A stretch of DNA of 64,000 nt from Paenibacillus wynnii (GCF_000757885.1 NZ_JQCR01000002.1:372001-436000), one strand, 5' to 3'. Positions 33,145-42,840 are shown, numbered from the stretch's first letter. Numbers and translations are program-made. Notes: generated from the letters alone by a model not told the origin.

Positions 33145-33855
33145 TTATAGGGCAAAAAAGGATTCAAATGCAATATCATGAAATACAACGCGAGTATCCC
33201 GGGTCAAAACGAACAGCATGACATCCACTACGTCAGAAGCTTTCAGGAATTTTTCCCTAGGAACCTGGCGATCTCCCCAAAAAGCAGTGTCTGCTCCGCC
33301 TGGATTCAAGGTGGTCACGCGGATGTTCTGGTCCTTCACCTGCATAGCAAGACCCTGGGAGAACATATTAACTGCGGCCTTAGCCGTGCAATACATTGGG
33401 GCTCCTGGGTTAGCCCGTTTGGCGGCCATAGAACCGATATTGATAATATGGGCTCCATCTTCCTTATTGGCCATCGGGATGAAGTGCTTGCAACAAAGGA
33501 ATGTACCCTTCACATTTACATCCATGGTTACGTCATATTGCTCTTCTGCCATGGCCTCTACCTTAGCAGGAATGGACAGTCCAGCCAGATTGACTAGAAT
33601 ATCTGCTTGCCCGTAAGTTTTTTGCGCCAGTTGAAATACAGCTTTTACTTCTTCTTCGTTAGTAACATCCAACTTCGCAACAGTTACAGAAACCTCTTTG
33701 GCTTCATATTCTGTCTTCATTTGATTCAACATTTCGGTGTCGTTGGAAGCCAATACCAACTTCACACCTTGGGAGGCAAGTTCCGAAGTCAATATCGTAC
33801 CCATACCTCCAGTTGCTCCTATAATAACTGCTACTTTATTCTGCAAGGATCTCAA
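33145..33855 (-). CDS. Short-chain dehydrogenase/reductase (uronate-pathway neighbour)
   Basis: A 236-residue SDR starting with TTG, supported by AAAGGGG nine bases upstream. The cofactor motif is GATGGMG, the usual NNAG appears as NLAG, and the catalytic Tyr-Lys is in YCTAKAAVN. It sits between kduD and the alcohol dehydrogenase gene in one operon, so it likely oxidises or reduces a sugar acid or deoxyhexulosonate. The Asn-to-Leu change within the NNAG motif is within the SDR range. Substrate unknown. Confidence 0.87.
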   Translation of the reverse strand: MRSLQNKVAVIIGATGGMGTILTSELASQGVKLVLASNDTEMLNQMKTEYEAKEVSVTVAKLDVTNEEEVKAVFQLAQKTYGQADILVNLAGLSIPAKVEAMAEEQYDVTMDVNVKGTFLCCKHFIPMANKEDGAHIINIGSMAAKRANPGAPMYCTAKAAVNMFSQGLAMQVKDQNIRVTTLNPGGADTAFWGDRQVPREKFLKASDVVDVMLFVLTRDTRVVFHDIAFESFFAL

Positions 33856-33877
33856 TTTGCACTACCCCTTTCATGGA

Positions 33878-34906
33878 TTAGTAAGTTAATAGGATTTTGC
33901 CCAGGTTCTCACCACGAATCATCTTTTGGATGGCTTCTTCAGCCTTTTCTACAGGCATCGTGTCGCTAATAATTCTCTCCAGATCATACTGCTTAGATTC
34001 TACGATCTCTTCCAACATCCGAACCGTGCGAGTAAAGTCTTGGAAGGTATACACTCGGCTGCCGACAAGAGTTAGTTCCTTGAAAATCGTCTTCAGCACA
34101 TCCGCCTCTGGACGTTTGTGGGGAAACCCGACGAATACAACAGTACCACGAATGGCGCACAAATCCGTTGCGCTAATCAATCCCGCCTGCGAACCCGATA
34201 CCTCGAACACTACATCATAGCCTGCTTCTTCGGTAATCTCAGCGGATAGGGCTGCAACATCCTCATGACTTGGATTAATAGCCTCGAATCCAAAGGACTT
34301 GATTATCTCAATACGAGCTTCATTAAGTTCCGTGAACACTACCCGGTCCGCTCCGCAACGTTTTGCTACAATACCGATCACCATACCAATAGGTCCACCG
34401 CCAATAATAAGGACCTTGTCTCCTGCCTTCGTTCCACCGCGCTGATTCACATGGAACCCTACTGCGAAGGGCTCAGTCAATGCTGCTATCCGATCTGACA
34501 TAGAGTCCTTCAGCTTAATGACCTTGGCAGCCGGAGCCTTCACATAATCAGCAAATCCACCATCCGTATGGATGCCGAGCAACTTCAACGACCGGCACAC
34601 ATGCCAGTTGCCTTCTTGGCAAGCAGCGCACTCCCCACAGCTGATAAGTGGTTCTACAACTACACGATCACCAATCTTAAGATCTGAACGCTTGGAAGAA
34701 TTGATTTTCTCTACAACCCCGGTGAACTCATGTCCCAGAATGACAGGAGTTTTGGCCGATGGATGTTTTCCCTTATATATGGTCACATCTGAGCCGCATA
34801 CGCCTGCGTATTTCACTTTAATAAGAATTTCCTCTTCACCTAATACGGGTACGGGTACATCCTTAACTTCAATATGCTCCCAATCAGTAAGAACTGCTGC
34901 TTTCAT
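33878..34906 (-). CDS. Zinc-dependent medium-chain alcohol/polyol dehydrogenase
   Basis: A 343-residue MDR enzyme. The catalytic zinc ligands are in GVCGSDVTIY and GHEFTGVVEKI, the structural zinc site is CGECAACQEGNWHVC, and the NAD-binding motif is VLIIGGGPIGMVIG. Relatives oxidise sorbitol, threonine, galactonate or similar polyols and aldonates. The ATG at 34906 has AGGAGG eight bases upstream; an in-frame ATG at 34954 would overlap the previous gene and has no site. Its operon context suggests a hexuronate or deoxy-sugar-acid substrate. Confidence 0.92.
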   Translation of the reverse strand: MKAAVLTDWEHIEVKDVPVPVLGEEEILIKVKYAGVCGSDVTIYKGKHPSAKTPVILGHEFTGVVEKINSSKRSDLKIGDRVVVEPLISCGECAACQEGNWHVCRSLKLLGIHTDGGFADYVKAPAAKVIKLKDSMSDRIAALTEPFAVGFHVNQRGGTKAGDKVLIIGGGPIGMVIGIVAKRCGADRVVFTELNEARIEIIKSFGFEAINPSHEDVAALSAEITEEAGYDVVFEVSGSQAGLISATDLCAIRGTVVFVGFPHKRPEADVLKTIFKELTLVGSRVYTFQDFTRTVRMLEEIVESKQYDLERIISDTMPVEKAEEAIQKMIRGENLGKILLTY

Positions 34907-34937
34907 CGTTTTCTCTCCTCCTGTTTTAGACCCATGA

Positions 34938-35645
34938 TTAGAAATAACCGCCACGTTTCACAACTTCCGTAGGTGTCAAACCGTCTACAATCATTTGCTT
35001 AATCTCTTTCTCATTTTCCTTAATGTACTCTGACTTAAGCAGTACATCGTAGGCCAGATTCCGTGGAATTACGATAACGCCATCAATATCGCCCAGGATC
35101 ACATCACCCGGGTAAACGAACACATCACCCAGCTTCACTGGCATCTGCCAGCCAATCATCCGAAAGCGTCCCAACATACCGTTTGAGGTTCTGTATTTGC
35201 AGAATACCGGAAAATTCTGTTCTAAGACTTTATCTGTATCACGTACCCCGCCATCCACGATTGCACCTCTGCAACCCCGACGTTTAGAGGCCATCGTCAT
35301 GATCTCTCCCCACTGGGCAGATTCATCGTCGCCGCTTGTATCCCAAATGCAGATCGAATCCTCATTCAGTTCTTCCAGCATCTTTGCCCGTTGCTCCATC
35401 TCACTGGTCAGCGTCAAATTCTTTGAGCCTTTGACCGTAAATGCGATCCCCGCTACCTTCATGTCTTCTCGGAGCGGAAGAATTTCTTTAGGCATCGTCT
35501 GGTATACATATCCCAATTCTCTTAGAACATCATTAACTGCAGAGGTGAACACCTGTTCATAACGATCGCATAACTCTTTCTCCGAGATAGGCAGCTTTAC
35601 AATTTCATGCTGCTCCCGTGATGCTGTAAATTCATCCAAATTCAT
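34938..35645 (-). CDS. RraA-like / HMG-aldolase-family protein
   Basis: About 235 residues with the RraA/dimethylmenaquinone methyltransferase-like fold, which includes 4-hydroxy-4-methyl-2-oxoglutarate aldolases. Motifs are WGEIMTMASKRRGCRGAIVDGGVRD and VYPGDVILGDIDGVIVIPR. In sugar-acid operons such proteins are thought to be metal-dependent aldolases or decarboxylases of oxo-acids, not RNase E regulators. It is the first gene of the dehydrogenase operon ending with kduD. The ATG at 35645 has GGAGG seven bases upstream; extension to 35765 has no site and crosses the promoter region. Confidence 0.85.
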   Translation of the reverse strand: MNLDEFTASREQHEIVKLPISEKELCDRYEQVFTSAVNDVLRELGYVYQTMPKEILPLREDMKVAGIAFTVKGSKNLTLTSEMEQRAKMLEELNEDSICIWDTSGDDESAQWGEIMTMASKRRGCRGAIVDGGVRDTDKVLEQNFPVFCKYRTSNGMLGRFRMIGWQMPVKLGDVFVYPGDVILGDIDGVIVIPRNLAYDVLLKSEYIKENEKEIKQMIVDGLTPTEVVKRGGYF

Positions 35646-35827
35646 AGCAATGCCTCCATGTCGATTTATAATAGATTGATTTCTCTTATTAAAATCATAA
35701 GCGGAGTAAGCCTTTTCATCCATGCACGTAATAAGGTTTGTTTTATCCGATTCGCTTATATTCATACGTCAGTAGGGAATGTTATAATAAGCAATAATGA
35801 TAAGTTGAAGTGAGGTGTTATTGGTTT

Positions 35828-36610
35828 ATGTATGATTTCGTTGTATCGGATATCAGCTATGTACTTGAGCGCCAGCCTGATCCCTCCTGGCGAACCGGAG
35901 AAATTCGCAATCGGACTCACCATATCCTGGCCATCAATAAAAGCGGTAAAGCCCTTTATAATATTGAAGGAACCAATCACATGATTACAAAGGGGGATCT
36001 GCTCTACTTCCCGAAGGGATTAGCCCACTCCGGAATCAGTGATACGGATGATCCTTGGGGCTTTTATATGGTAGCTTTCGATCTGGAGAGCCCTTCCGGG
36101 GAAACTGGATTTCCCTCTTATTATTCCGGTGTCATTCATTCTTCTTTCTATCATAAAATTGTAGAGTTGTTCCAAGCGCTGGGACCGGCATGGACCGGTA
36201 AGAAGCCCGGCCATTTACTGTATTGCCGCAGCATAGTCATGGAAATTCTGTACCACATGATTCGGGCTCGAACCTTCTCTCTACCCAACTCTCCCCATAC
36301 ACCAGCTATTGAGAACATCATCAATCTGATGCAGGAAAATTACAGTCTTCATTATAATGTGCAGGAGTTGGCGGCATTGGCCGGACTAAGCCCCTCACAC
36401 TTTCGATTAGTATTTAAGAAAGTGACGGGCCAGTCTATATTGGATTACCAAAACCAGATTAAGCTCGGTAAAGCTAAGGATTTGCTATTAAGCGGAGAAT
36501 GTAACGTGACAGAAGCCGCATCACAGACCGGATTCGGTAATGTGTATTACTTCAGTCGATTATTTAAACAGGTTATGGGCTTTAATCCGTCTCATTATTT
36601 GAGGAAGTAA
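35828..36610 (+). CDS. AraC-family regulator (cupin type)
   Basis: About 260 residues. The N-terminal half is a cupin-like sensor (GDLLYFPKGLAHSG), and the C-terminal 100 residues are the AraC DNA-binding domain (YNVQELAALAGLSPSHFRLV and VTEAASQTGFGNVYYFSRLF). The ATG at 35828 has GAGGTG ten bases upstream; a GTG at 35810 lies inside that site. It diverges from the RraA/dehydrogenase/kduD operon and converges on the lipoprotein gene of system 2, making the kduD operon its most likely target. Confidence 0.92.
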   Translation: MYDFVVSDISYVLERQPDPSWRTGEIRNRTHHILAINKSGKALYNIEGTNHMITKGDLLYFPKGLAHSGISDTDDPWGFYMVAFDLESPSGETGFPSYYSGVIHSSFYHKIVELFQALGPAWTGKKPGHLLYCRSIVMEILYHMIRARTFSLPNSPHTPAIENIINLMQENYSLHYNVQELAALAGLSPSHFRLVFKKVTGQSILDYQNQIKLGKAKDLLLSGECNVTEAASQTGFGNVYYFSRLFKQVMGFNPSHYLRK

Positions 36611-36617
36611 CATACGC

Positions 36618-36655
36618 AAAAAAAGGTTAGTGGGCATAAGCCCACTAACCTTTTT
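36618..36655. terminator. Bidirectional terminator between AraC and lipoprotein genes
   Basis: A perfect 10-bp GC-containing stem (36625-36634 with 36641-36650), extended by flanking A and T runs, has a six-base loop. It serves both converging genes. Confidence 0.93.
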
Positions 36656-36680
36656 ACATACTACAAGATTTTATATAAAA

Positions 36681-38243
36681 TTATTTAGCGCCAAACAATT
36701 CTTTGTAGCTGGCTTCTCTTTCAACAAGGATCTTGTTAAGATTAGCATCTTTTTTCATTGTTTCAACTAACTTGTCCCAAGATTCGATAGGTTCTTTACC
36801 CATGATAACTTTGATCTTCATGTCTTGAATTTTCTTACCAATTTCCGGCCCTACCTTAGTATCCGTTTCGGAACTAACTCCACTATTGTTGATATACACA
36901 CCATTTTCAATACGTTCAGCAATGACCTTCTTGTCACGCTCGAAATATGCTGTCGGATATCCAGGAGCTGGTACAATACGGCTGTAAGGATCTACATTCG
37001 TCCAGATATTGCTTAATGCTTTACCTGCCAATTTCGTAAACTCTTCATTTACTACTTTAACGCCGTCTGTCTCTGTAAAGTGAACATCTTTCAGTCCAAA
37101 GTTCGCAAGTTCCATACCTTCAGGAGTAGCGCCATAGTCAAAGAACTCAAGAATTTTCTTCACCTTTTCTTCCGGTACTTTCTTGGAAATCAAGTAATTT
37201 CCGAAGAAACCGCCTTCTTTAATAGCATACTTTTCTCCAGTTGCAGGGCTAACTAAGGTTGGTACATGTTCAAGGGCTGCATCTGGAGCTATCGTTGACA
37301 GTGTTTGAAGGATTTCACCTAACACTTTAGAATCCATCGCACTAGGCATCATTCCTAATTTGCCCTGCTTCATCATATCAATGACTTGTGTGCTCTCCAT
37401 GATGGCAAAGTCAGGTGCCATAACTCCCTCTTTGTACGCTTTTTGAAGCCATAAGATTGCATCACGAGTAGCAGGCTCAAAATCTTTAACTTTTGTAGGC
37501 TCACCAGGTAAATTAACATAAAAACCGTTATATCCATTAAATACATCTTCCACAAACTCAAGCTTATCCATCCAGCCTTCTGCGACACTCGAACTAAAGC
37601 CATAAGTGTCTTTCTTGCCGTTGCCATCCGGGTCTTGCTCAGTGAAGGCTTTAAGAACGGTATACAATTCATCCATAGTTGTAGGCATTTCTAAACCTAA
37701 CTTTGTAAGCCAATCCTGACGTAACATTGGGAATGGAGCACCTCCAACGAGCGGACGAGGGCGAGGCAAACCATAAACTTTACCGTCAACCTTGGAGTTA
37801 TCAATACTTTCTTTTGGATATGTTTTTGCAATGTTTGGATAGTCCTTCAAAAACGGAGTCAAGTCCCAAAAGGCTCCACTATCAATAGCGTTCAGAACAG
37901 CAGCATCGTAAATCCATGTGGTTAAAAGAACATCAGGAATTTGTCCTGAAGCCAACATGACCTGAAACTTATCTCCATAGTTATTAGAAGGCACATAGGT
38001 TATGTCCAATTTGGTGTTTGTACGTTTCTCCATCTCAAGTTCAATTGCATTGTCATTAGCCGGAGCTTCTGCACCATAGTTAATCGTTGATAGACTAATC
38101 TTTGTCGGCTCTTTTACAGAATTCTCTGCAGCAGGTTTTGATGCTTCTGGTGTTGTCTCCTCATTATTACCGCCACAACCAGCAAGCGCACCAGTCAATA
38201 ATACCGTTGAAGACAGAGCTAACGTAAATAATTTCTTTTTCAT
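36681..38243 (-). CDS. Extracellular solute-binding lipoprotein (LplA-like), system 2
   Basis: A 520-residue sugar-binding lipoprotein. The signal peptide ends in the lipobox LAGC with Cys23, followed by an acidic linker. Family 1-type segments include SGQIPDVLLTTW and DPDGNGKKDTYGFSSS, a calcium-loop-like motif. It is the last gene of the permease/permease/lipoprotein set, the reverse of the order in system 1. The ligand is probably an oligosaccharide made outside the cell. Confidence 0.93.
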   Translation of the reverse strand: MKKKLFTLALSSTVLLTGALAGCGGNNEETTPEASKPAAENSVKEPTKISLSTINYGAEAPANDNAIELEMEKRTNTKLDITYVPSNNYGDKFQVMLASGQIPDVLLTTWIYDAAVLNAIDSGAFWDLTPFLKDYPNIAKTYPKESIDNSKVDGKVYGLPRPRPLVGGAPFPMLRQDWLTKLGLEMPTTMDELYTVLKAFTEQDPDGNGKKDTYGFSSSVAEGWMDKLEFVEDVFNGYNGFYVNLPGEPTKVKDFEPATRDAILWLQKAYKEGVMAPDFAIMESTQVIDMMKQGKLGMMPSAMDSKVLGEILQTLSTIAPDAALEHVPTLVSPATGEKYAIKEGGFFGNYLISKKVPEEKVKKILEFFDYGATPEGMELANFGLKDVHFTETDGVKVVNEEFTKLAGKALSNIWTNVDPYSRIVPAPGYPTAYFERDKKVIAERIENGVYINNSGVSSETDTKVGPEIGKKIQDMKIKVIMGKEPIESWDKLVETMKKDANLNKILVEREASYKELFGAK

Positions 38244-38295
38244 TTCTTTTCATCCCCTTCTTCTCTTCTAATATAATTAGCAATCTATGTGATAA

Positions 38296-39171
38296 TCATC
38301 CCTTAACAGAGCCAAGCATAACACCCTTGGCAAAATGCTTCTGCAGGAATGGGTACACTATAAGAATAGGAACCGTGGCAATAATTACAGCTGCCATCTT
38401 GATGGTCTGCGGCGGAACTTGTTGTCCGGCTTCAGCTCCAGCTGTAGGGTCCCCAATGCCTGTCTCTGACATGACCAGCATGCCTTGCAACAAAACTTGC
38501 AGCGGTCGTTTGTCAGGATCTGAAATATACAGAAGTGCATTAAAGAATGTATTCCAATATCCAACTGCAAAAAATAATCCGAATGCAGCCAAAGCTGGCA
38601 GCGATAGAGGCAATATGATCTGGAAGAATATTCTGAGATCATTAGCCCCATCAATATGTGCGGATTCTTCTAGGCTTTCAGGAATACCATCGAAGAAGGT
38701 CTTGAGCAGCAAAGCATTCCAACCACTGAGCAATCCGGGCAGGATTATAGACCATAGACTATCCATGAGGCCAAGTTCCCTTATAACCAAGTAATTCGGA
38801 ATAATACCAGGGCTGAACAATATCGTAATCAACAGCGCAATCATCAACACCTTGTGCCCGAACAATCTTTTTCTCGAGATCATATAAGCAAATGCAGCAG
38901 ATACCATCAGACTAAGTGCAGTTCCGAAGATAGCCAGATAGGCGCTGACTCCAAGTGATCGAATAAATGTTTTGGTGGAAAAAATGTACTCATAAGCTGA
39001 TAACGTAAATGTTTCTGGAAAAAGGATAAAGCTTTTACTTGCTGCTTCTATCGGATCCGCAAACGAGTTAATAAGAACATAATAGAAGGGAAATAATGAG
39101 ATAAGGCCGATTATAGTTAGTAAAATAACGTTTATGTTAGCAAAAATTCTCTCCCCTAGCGATTCTCGCAT
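38296..39171 (-). CDS. ABC sugar transporter permease, CarB/YtcP type, system 2
   Basis: About 291 residues, six membrane segments and an EAA loop (ESAHIDGANDLRIFFQIILP), ending in KHFAKGVMLGSVKG. The ATG at 39171 has AAAGGAG eight bases upstream; the GTG at 39180 lies within that site. It pairs with the LplB-type permease upstream. The region around the lipoprotein junction (38244-38295) shows no hairpin. Confidence 0.93.
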   Translation of the reverse strand: MRESLGERIFANINVILLTIIGLISLFPFYYVLINSFADPIEAASKSFILFPETFTLSAYEYIFSTKTFIRSLGVSAYLAIFGTALSLMVSAAFAYMISRKRLFGHKVLMIALLITILFSPGIIPNYLVIRELGLMDSLWSIILPGLLSGWNALLLKTFFDGIPESLEESAHIDGANDLRIFFQIILPLSLPALAAFGLFFAVGYWNTFFNALLYISDPDKRPLQVLLQGMLVMSETGIGDPTAGAEAGQQVPPQTIKMAAVIIATVPILIVYPFLQKHFAKGVMLGSVKG

Positions 39172-39215
39172 AGTTGACACTCCTTTTGATTTTATTCTTT
39201 TATATTTTTATTTTA

Positions 39216-40181
39216 TTAATAGAAACCTGATCCTCCAGCCTTCTTAACCATCTTATTAGATAAGATGACAAGCAGGAGCCCGATCGCCGACTTGAACAAT
39301 CCTACAGCAGTGGTATAGCTGAACTGAGACTGCTTCACACCTACACGATAGATATAAGTATCAAATACATCGGATACACTTGATACAGCTGAATTCTGTA
39401 ATAGGAAGACTTGTTCGAAGCCAACATCCATAATGTGTCCGAGCTTCAGAATAAGCAGAATAATAATAACATTCTGGATTGCAGGGATCGTAATACTCCA
39501 CATTTGCTGAATTCGATTGGCTCCATCGATCCGTGCGGCTTCATACAACTGAGGATCCACATTGGCCATCGCTGCTAGAAAGATTACTGTCCCCCAACCT
39601 GCTTCCTTCCATATACTCTGGCCCGTGAGGAAGCCCCAGAAATATTCAGGTGTCGTTAACCATTCAATTCGATCAAAACCCAACGAGATCAGAACGTTAT
39701 TGACTAGTCCTTCTCCAGTAGAAAACATTGTAAAGGTAAGACCGGCAATGATTACCCATGACAGAAAGTGAGGAAGATATACAATCGATTGAATCGTCCG
39801 CTTAAACACTTCGTTCCGAACCTCATTCAACATTAAGGATAATATAATTGGAACAGGAAAGAAGAAAACAAGACTAAGCAAATTAATGGCTAGCGTATTT
39901 CTTAATAACATGAAGAAATCCGGATTATTGAAGAACAAGGTGAAATTTTCAAAACCAACCCATTCACTCTTTAAAAACCCTAGAAATGGGGAATAATCTT
40001 GAAACGCGATCAGTACACCCCACATCGGTGTATACTTAAAGATAATCATACATAACAACCCTGGTAAGCCCAGCAGATATAAATATCTATCACGCTTTAG
40101 CTTGTTCCAAACTTTGTTCTGTCGTTGAATGGGCTTCTTCGCTTGGAAATTTGCTACTTTCATATTATTTGTAGTGCTCAT
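39216..40181 (-). CDS. ABC sugar transporter permease, LplB type, system 2
   Basis: About 321 residues with a basic cytoplasmic N-terminus, six membrane segments and an EAA loop (EAARIDGANRIQQMWSITIP). The ATG at 40181 has AGGGAG six bases upstream; a GTG at 40196 is less likely. As first gene of transport system 2, it is preceded by a 25-bp element shared with the SLH protein gene and diverges from the membrane-bound AraC sensor that probably controls it. Confidence 0.93.
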   Translation of the reverse strand: MSTTNNMKVANFQAKKPIQRQNKVWNKLKRDRYLYLLGLPGLLCMIIFKYTPMWGVLIAFQDYSPFLGFLKSEWVGFENFTLFFNNPDFFMLLRNTLAINLLSLVFFFPVPIILSLMLNEVRNEVFKRTIQSIVYLPHFLSWVIIAGLTFTMFSTGEGLVNNVLISLGFDRIEWLTTPEYFWGFLTGQSIWKEAGWGTVIFLAAMANVDPQLYEAARIDGANRIQQMWSITIPAIQNVIIILLILKLGHIMDVGFEQVFLLQNSAVSSVSDVFDTYIYRVGVKQSQFSYTTAVGLFKSAIGLLLVILSNKMVKKAGGSGFY

Positions 40182-40251
40182 ATGCATCTCCCTCACTTTT
40201 ATCCGAGTACTGTGCTCGGTTGTCTATGGCCTGACTATATAACATGGTTCC

Positions 40252-40276
40252 CTTTCCTGCACTAAGACTTATTTGG
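40252..40276 (-). promoter_or_regulatory. Shared 25-bp upstream element, copy 2
   Basis: It matches 26932-26956 at 24 of 25 positions in the same orientation, 71 bases upstream of the permease start at 40181. A TATATA sequence a few bases downstream on the minus strand could be the -10, placing the element as an activator site at or just upstream of the -35. Confidence 0.6.
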
Positions 40277-40456
40277 ATGATGTAGTGCGTAAGAAATGCC
40301 GTAGATTCAGGCTTTTGTAACCCTTTACAAAAAACTCTCAAGTACAGAAAACCCTCTACATACTGATTAACTATTGCAGCAAGAATTAATGGAGTATATA
40401 TTTATACCTGAAAGTGCCGATCTGAATTCGAATTCCCCTAGGAAGGTGAGAACAAG

Positions 40457-42823
40457 CTGAAACTTAATACTGGGAAATATACCAAACACATTAGTAGTTC
40501 CAAAATTCACTCGTCTTTCTTTAGAAAAAGTCTCGTAATTGTTTTGCTGATCACCTGTTTGCCCACAGCTCTTATTGGCTTAAGTCTTTACTTTATTGGC
40601 GTAAACCAAATTGAATCTGAAGTGAGCAAGACACACCAGGCAAGACTGAATCAAGTGTCTAGACAAATGGATGAACAGTTGTCCCAAATGGAAATAAGAA
40701 TGTCAAATTGGGTTTTCAATCCTATGTTTGGGTCAAAGCTCAAACATATTAATTTCAGTCAGGAAGTTGATTTCACCAGAGATCTGCTTAAGACATTATT
40801 AGTTATGCAGGAAACAAACCCACTCATTGCGGAAGTCTATTTGTATATAGATGACAATAAAACGCTAATAAGCAGCTCGCGCGGCGTGAATAGAATCCAG
40901 GAGCCTTCAGATACTTCATATTCTGGTTTTCGAAAATTAATGGAAACCAATCAGAATTTCTTCTGGACTAAATCACTATTTATACCGGGAATATCCGATA
41001 ATCCGTTACTTCATACAGAACTTAAGTACAATCTGATTCACAAACTGCCCAGTGATTCATCAGATAAATATGGGGTTCTTGTGGTTCGGTTGGATGAAGC
41101 CAAAGTGAAATTATTGTTCAGTGAGATCGAAGATTCCGAGGCAACCCTTTTACTCGATCATGAAGGAGATATATTAAGCAGAGGAGACCAAAAGTCACCC
41201 CATAAAGCCTTTCTGGAGGAATCCGTTCGTAATAAGGTATTTGCCCACTGGAAGGATCAAAAACAAGAAACATTTCCGACCAGATTGGAGAATAAAAATT
41301 ATTCGATCTCTTACTACACATTCTCCAGGCTAGATACGAACTGGATTTTCGCAACTGCTTATGATGTTTCAAATGTACTCCGACCCGTAATCGTCATGTC
41401 TCGTGTGATTATGATAATAAGTGTAAGCGGCCTCTTAACTGCGATCATTCTATCTTGGCTCGCTTCTCAGAGGTTATATCAACCTATAGCCCGATTAATT
41501 GGTGCTATATCAAATGGTAAACTGCAACGCGGGATGGAGAATGGTGATGAGCTAAGATTTATTGAGAAGGAATGGAACAATTTATCACGGGAGAGCCAAA
41601 TCTTACAGACTCGGGTCGAAGAACAACTTCCTACCCTTCGAGAAGGGTTCATGCTGCAGCTGGTTCAGGGTCGCCTCTATTATTTATCTGATAATGAACT
41701 TAAATCCAGATTGTCATATTACGGTTGGAAGACGGTTGACCAACAATTCACAGTCATTCTGTTGCAGTTAAACGGATTGATGAATGTAGGAGGGAAATTT
41801 ACTGAGGAGGATGAGCAACTAGTCACCTTTGCGGCCGCTAATATTGTAGATGAACTTACCGACATACGCTTAGAGCAGACCTATGTTATTAATTTTCAGG
41901 ACTCGACCGTAGGCATCATTATAGGAATGCCATTAGATTTACCAGTTTCTACAATTAAGAAGGAATTAACTCAACTTTCTGAGGAGATCATTTCTATATT
42001 GGACAACATCCTTAAACTTCAAGTAACGGTGTGTATGGGTCCTCTCAGCCCGATTCTTGGACGAGTCCCAAAAATGATTGAAGAAGCGCGTCACACTCTT
42101 AAATTTCGTAAGCTGATCGAAGATAACCAGATCATTGATATGGATTCGCTATTAGTTACAGGCGATTTTACTTTTGTATATCCTTTTGAGATAGAGAAAG
42201 AACTGATCTATGCTATCCGATTGGGACAACGTGAAGAAGCTTTTAGCAGAGCTGAAGATTTCGTAGCTGAATTAGAAAAAAATGTAGGTGTACAGCATTT
42301 CGTTCAGCAAGCTATGGCGCAATTGGTTGGTAATATTAACAACGCCCTGCTTCAAGCAGGATTCAATGTCTACAGCATCTATAAAGGCCAGAACATATAT
42401 GGGGAGATTCAGCAGCTTAGACAAACACAGGAAATGCTGAAATGGTTCAAGAATATGATCATTACTCCTTATTTAACTGAAATGAATGAGACTTACAATT
42501 CGCAAATGACACAAGTCGTAGAGAAGGTAGTCCGCCTAGTTGATGATAGATACATGACGGACCTGTCATTAGAGGAATGTGCTGATTTGCTCGGAGTAAA
42601 TGTCTCTTCCCTCAGCAAAACGTTCAAGCAAATTAAGGGAATTAATTATGTTGATTATGTAACTAATGTGCGTATCGAAGCCTCAAAAAAACTGTTAGAG
42701 GAAACGAATATGAAAATTAGCGAAATTGCAGAGAAGGTCGGTTATCAGCATTCCTGGTTTAATCGAGTATTTAAGAAGTCTGAAGGGGTTACACCGACTC
42801 AATACAGAGAAAATAAACAATAG
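40457..42823 (+). CDS. Membrane-bound AraC-family sensor-regulator, probable CTG start
   Basis: A 788-residue one-component regulator. A first membrane helix lies near residues 27-48, an extracytoplasmic sensor (Cache-like) follows to about 290, a second helix lies around VIVMSRVIMIISVSGLLTA, and the C-terminal AraC domain shows SLEECADLLGVNVSSLSKTF and ISEIAEKVGYQHSWFNRVF. This layout is typical of Paenibacillus regulators placed next to LplB/CarB/LplA transporters. The frame is open upstream of the TTG at 40544, which would cut into the first helix. The only better start is CTG at 40457, with AAGGTGAG six bases before it. It diverges from transport system 2, its likely target, sensing the oligosaccharide or its binding protein outside the cell. 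Confidence 0.85.
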   Translation: MKLNTGKYTKHISSSKIHSSFFRKSLVIVLLITCLPTALIGLSLYFIGVNQIESEVSKTHQARLNQVSRQMDEQLSQMEIRMSNWVFNPMFGSKLKHINFSQEVDFTRDLLKTLLVMQETNPLIAEVYLYIDDNKTLISSSRGVNRIQEPSDTSYSGFRKLMETNQNFFWTKSLFIPGISDNPLLHTELKYNLIHKLPSDSSDKYGVLVVRLDEAKVKLLFSEIEDSEATLLLDHEGDILSRGDQKSPHKAFLEESVRNKVFAHWKDQKQETFPTRLENKNYSISYYTFSRLDTNWIFATAYDVSNVLRPVIVMSRVIMIISVSGLLTAIILSWLASQRLYQPIARLIGAISNGKLQRGMENGDELRFIEKEWNNLSRESQILQTRVEEQLPTLREGFMLQLVQGRLYYLSDNELKSRLSYYGWKTVDQQFTVILLQLNGLMNVGGKFTEEDEQLVTFAAANIVDELTDIRLEQTYVINFQDSTVGIIIGMPLDLPVSTIKKELTQLSEEIISILDNILKLQVTVCMGPLSPILGRVPKMIEEARHTLKFRKLIEDNQIIDMDSLLVTGDFTFVYPFEIEKELIYAIRLGQREEAFSRAEDFVAELEKNVGVQHFVQQAMAQLVGNINNALLQAGFNVYSIYKGQNIYGEIQQLRQTQEMLKWFKNMIITPYLTEMNETYNSQMTQVVEKVVRLVDDRYMTDLSLEECADLLGVNVSSLSKTFKQIKGINYVDYVTNVRIEASKKLLEETNMKISEIAEKVGYQHSWFNRVFKKSEGVTPTQYRENKQ

Positions 42824-42840
42824 AGCTTTGTTTTTACAGG

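Noticed and set aside
38327..38794. A long plus-strand frame opposite the CarB-type permease
   Set aside because: It is antisense to a clear permease gene and shows no domain.
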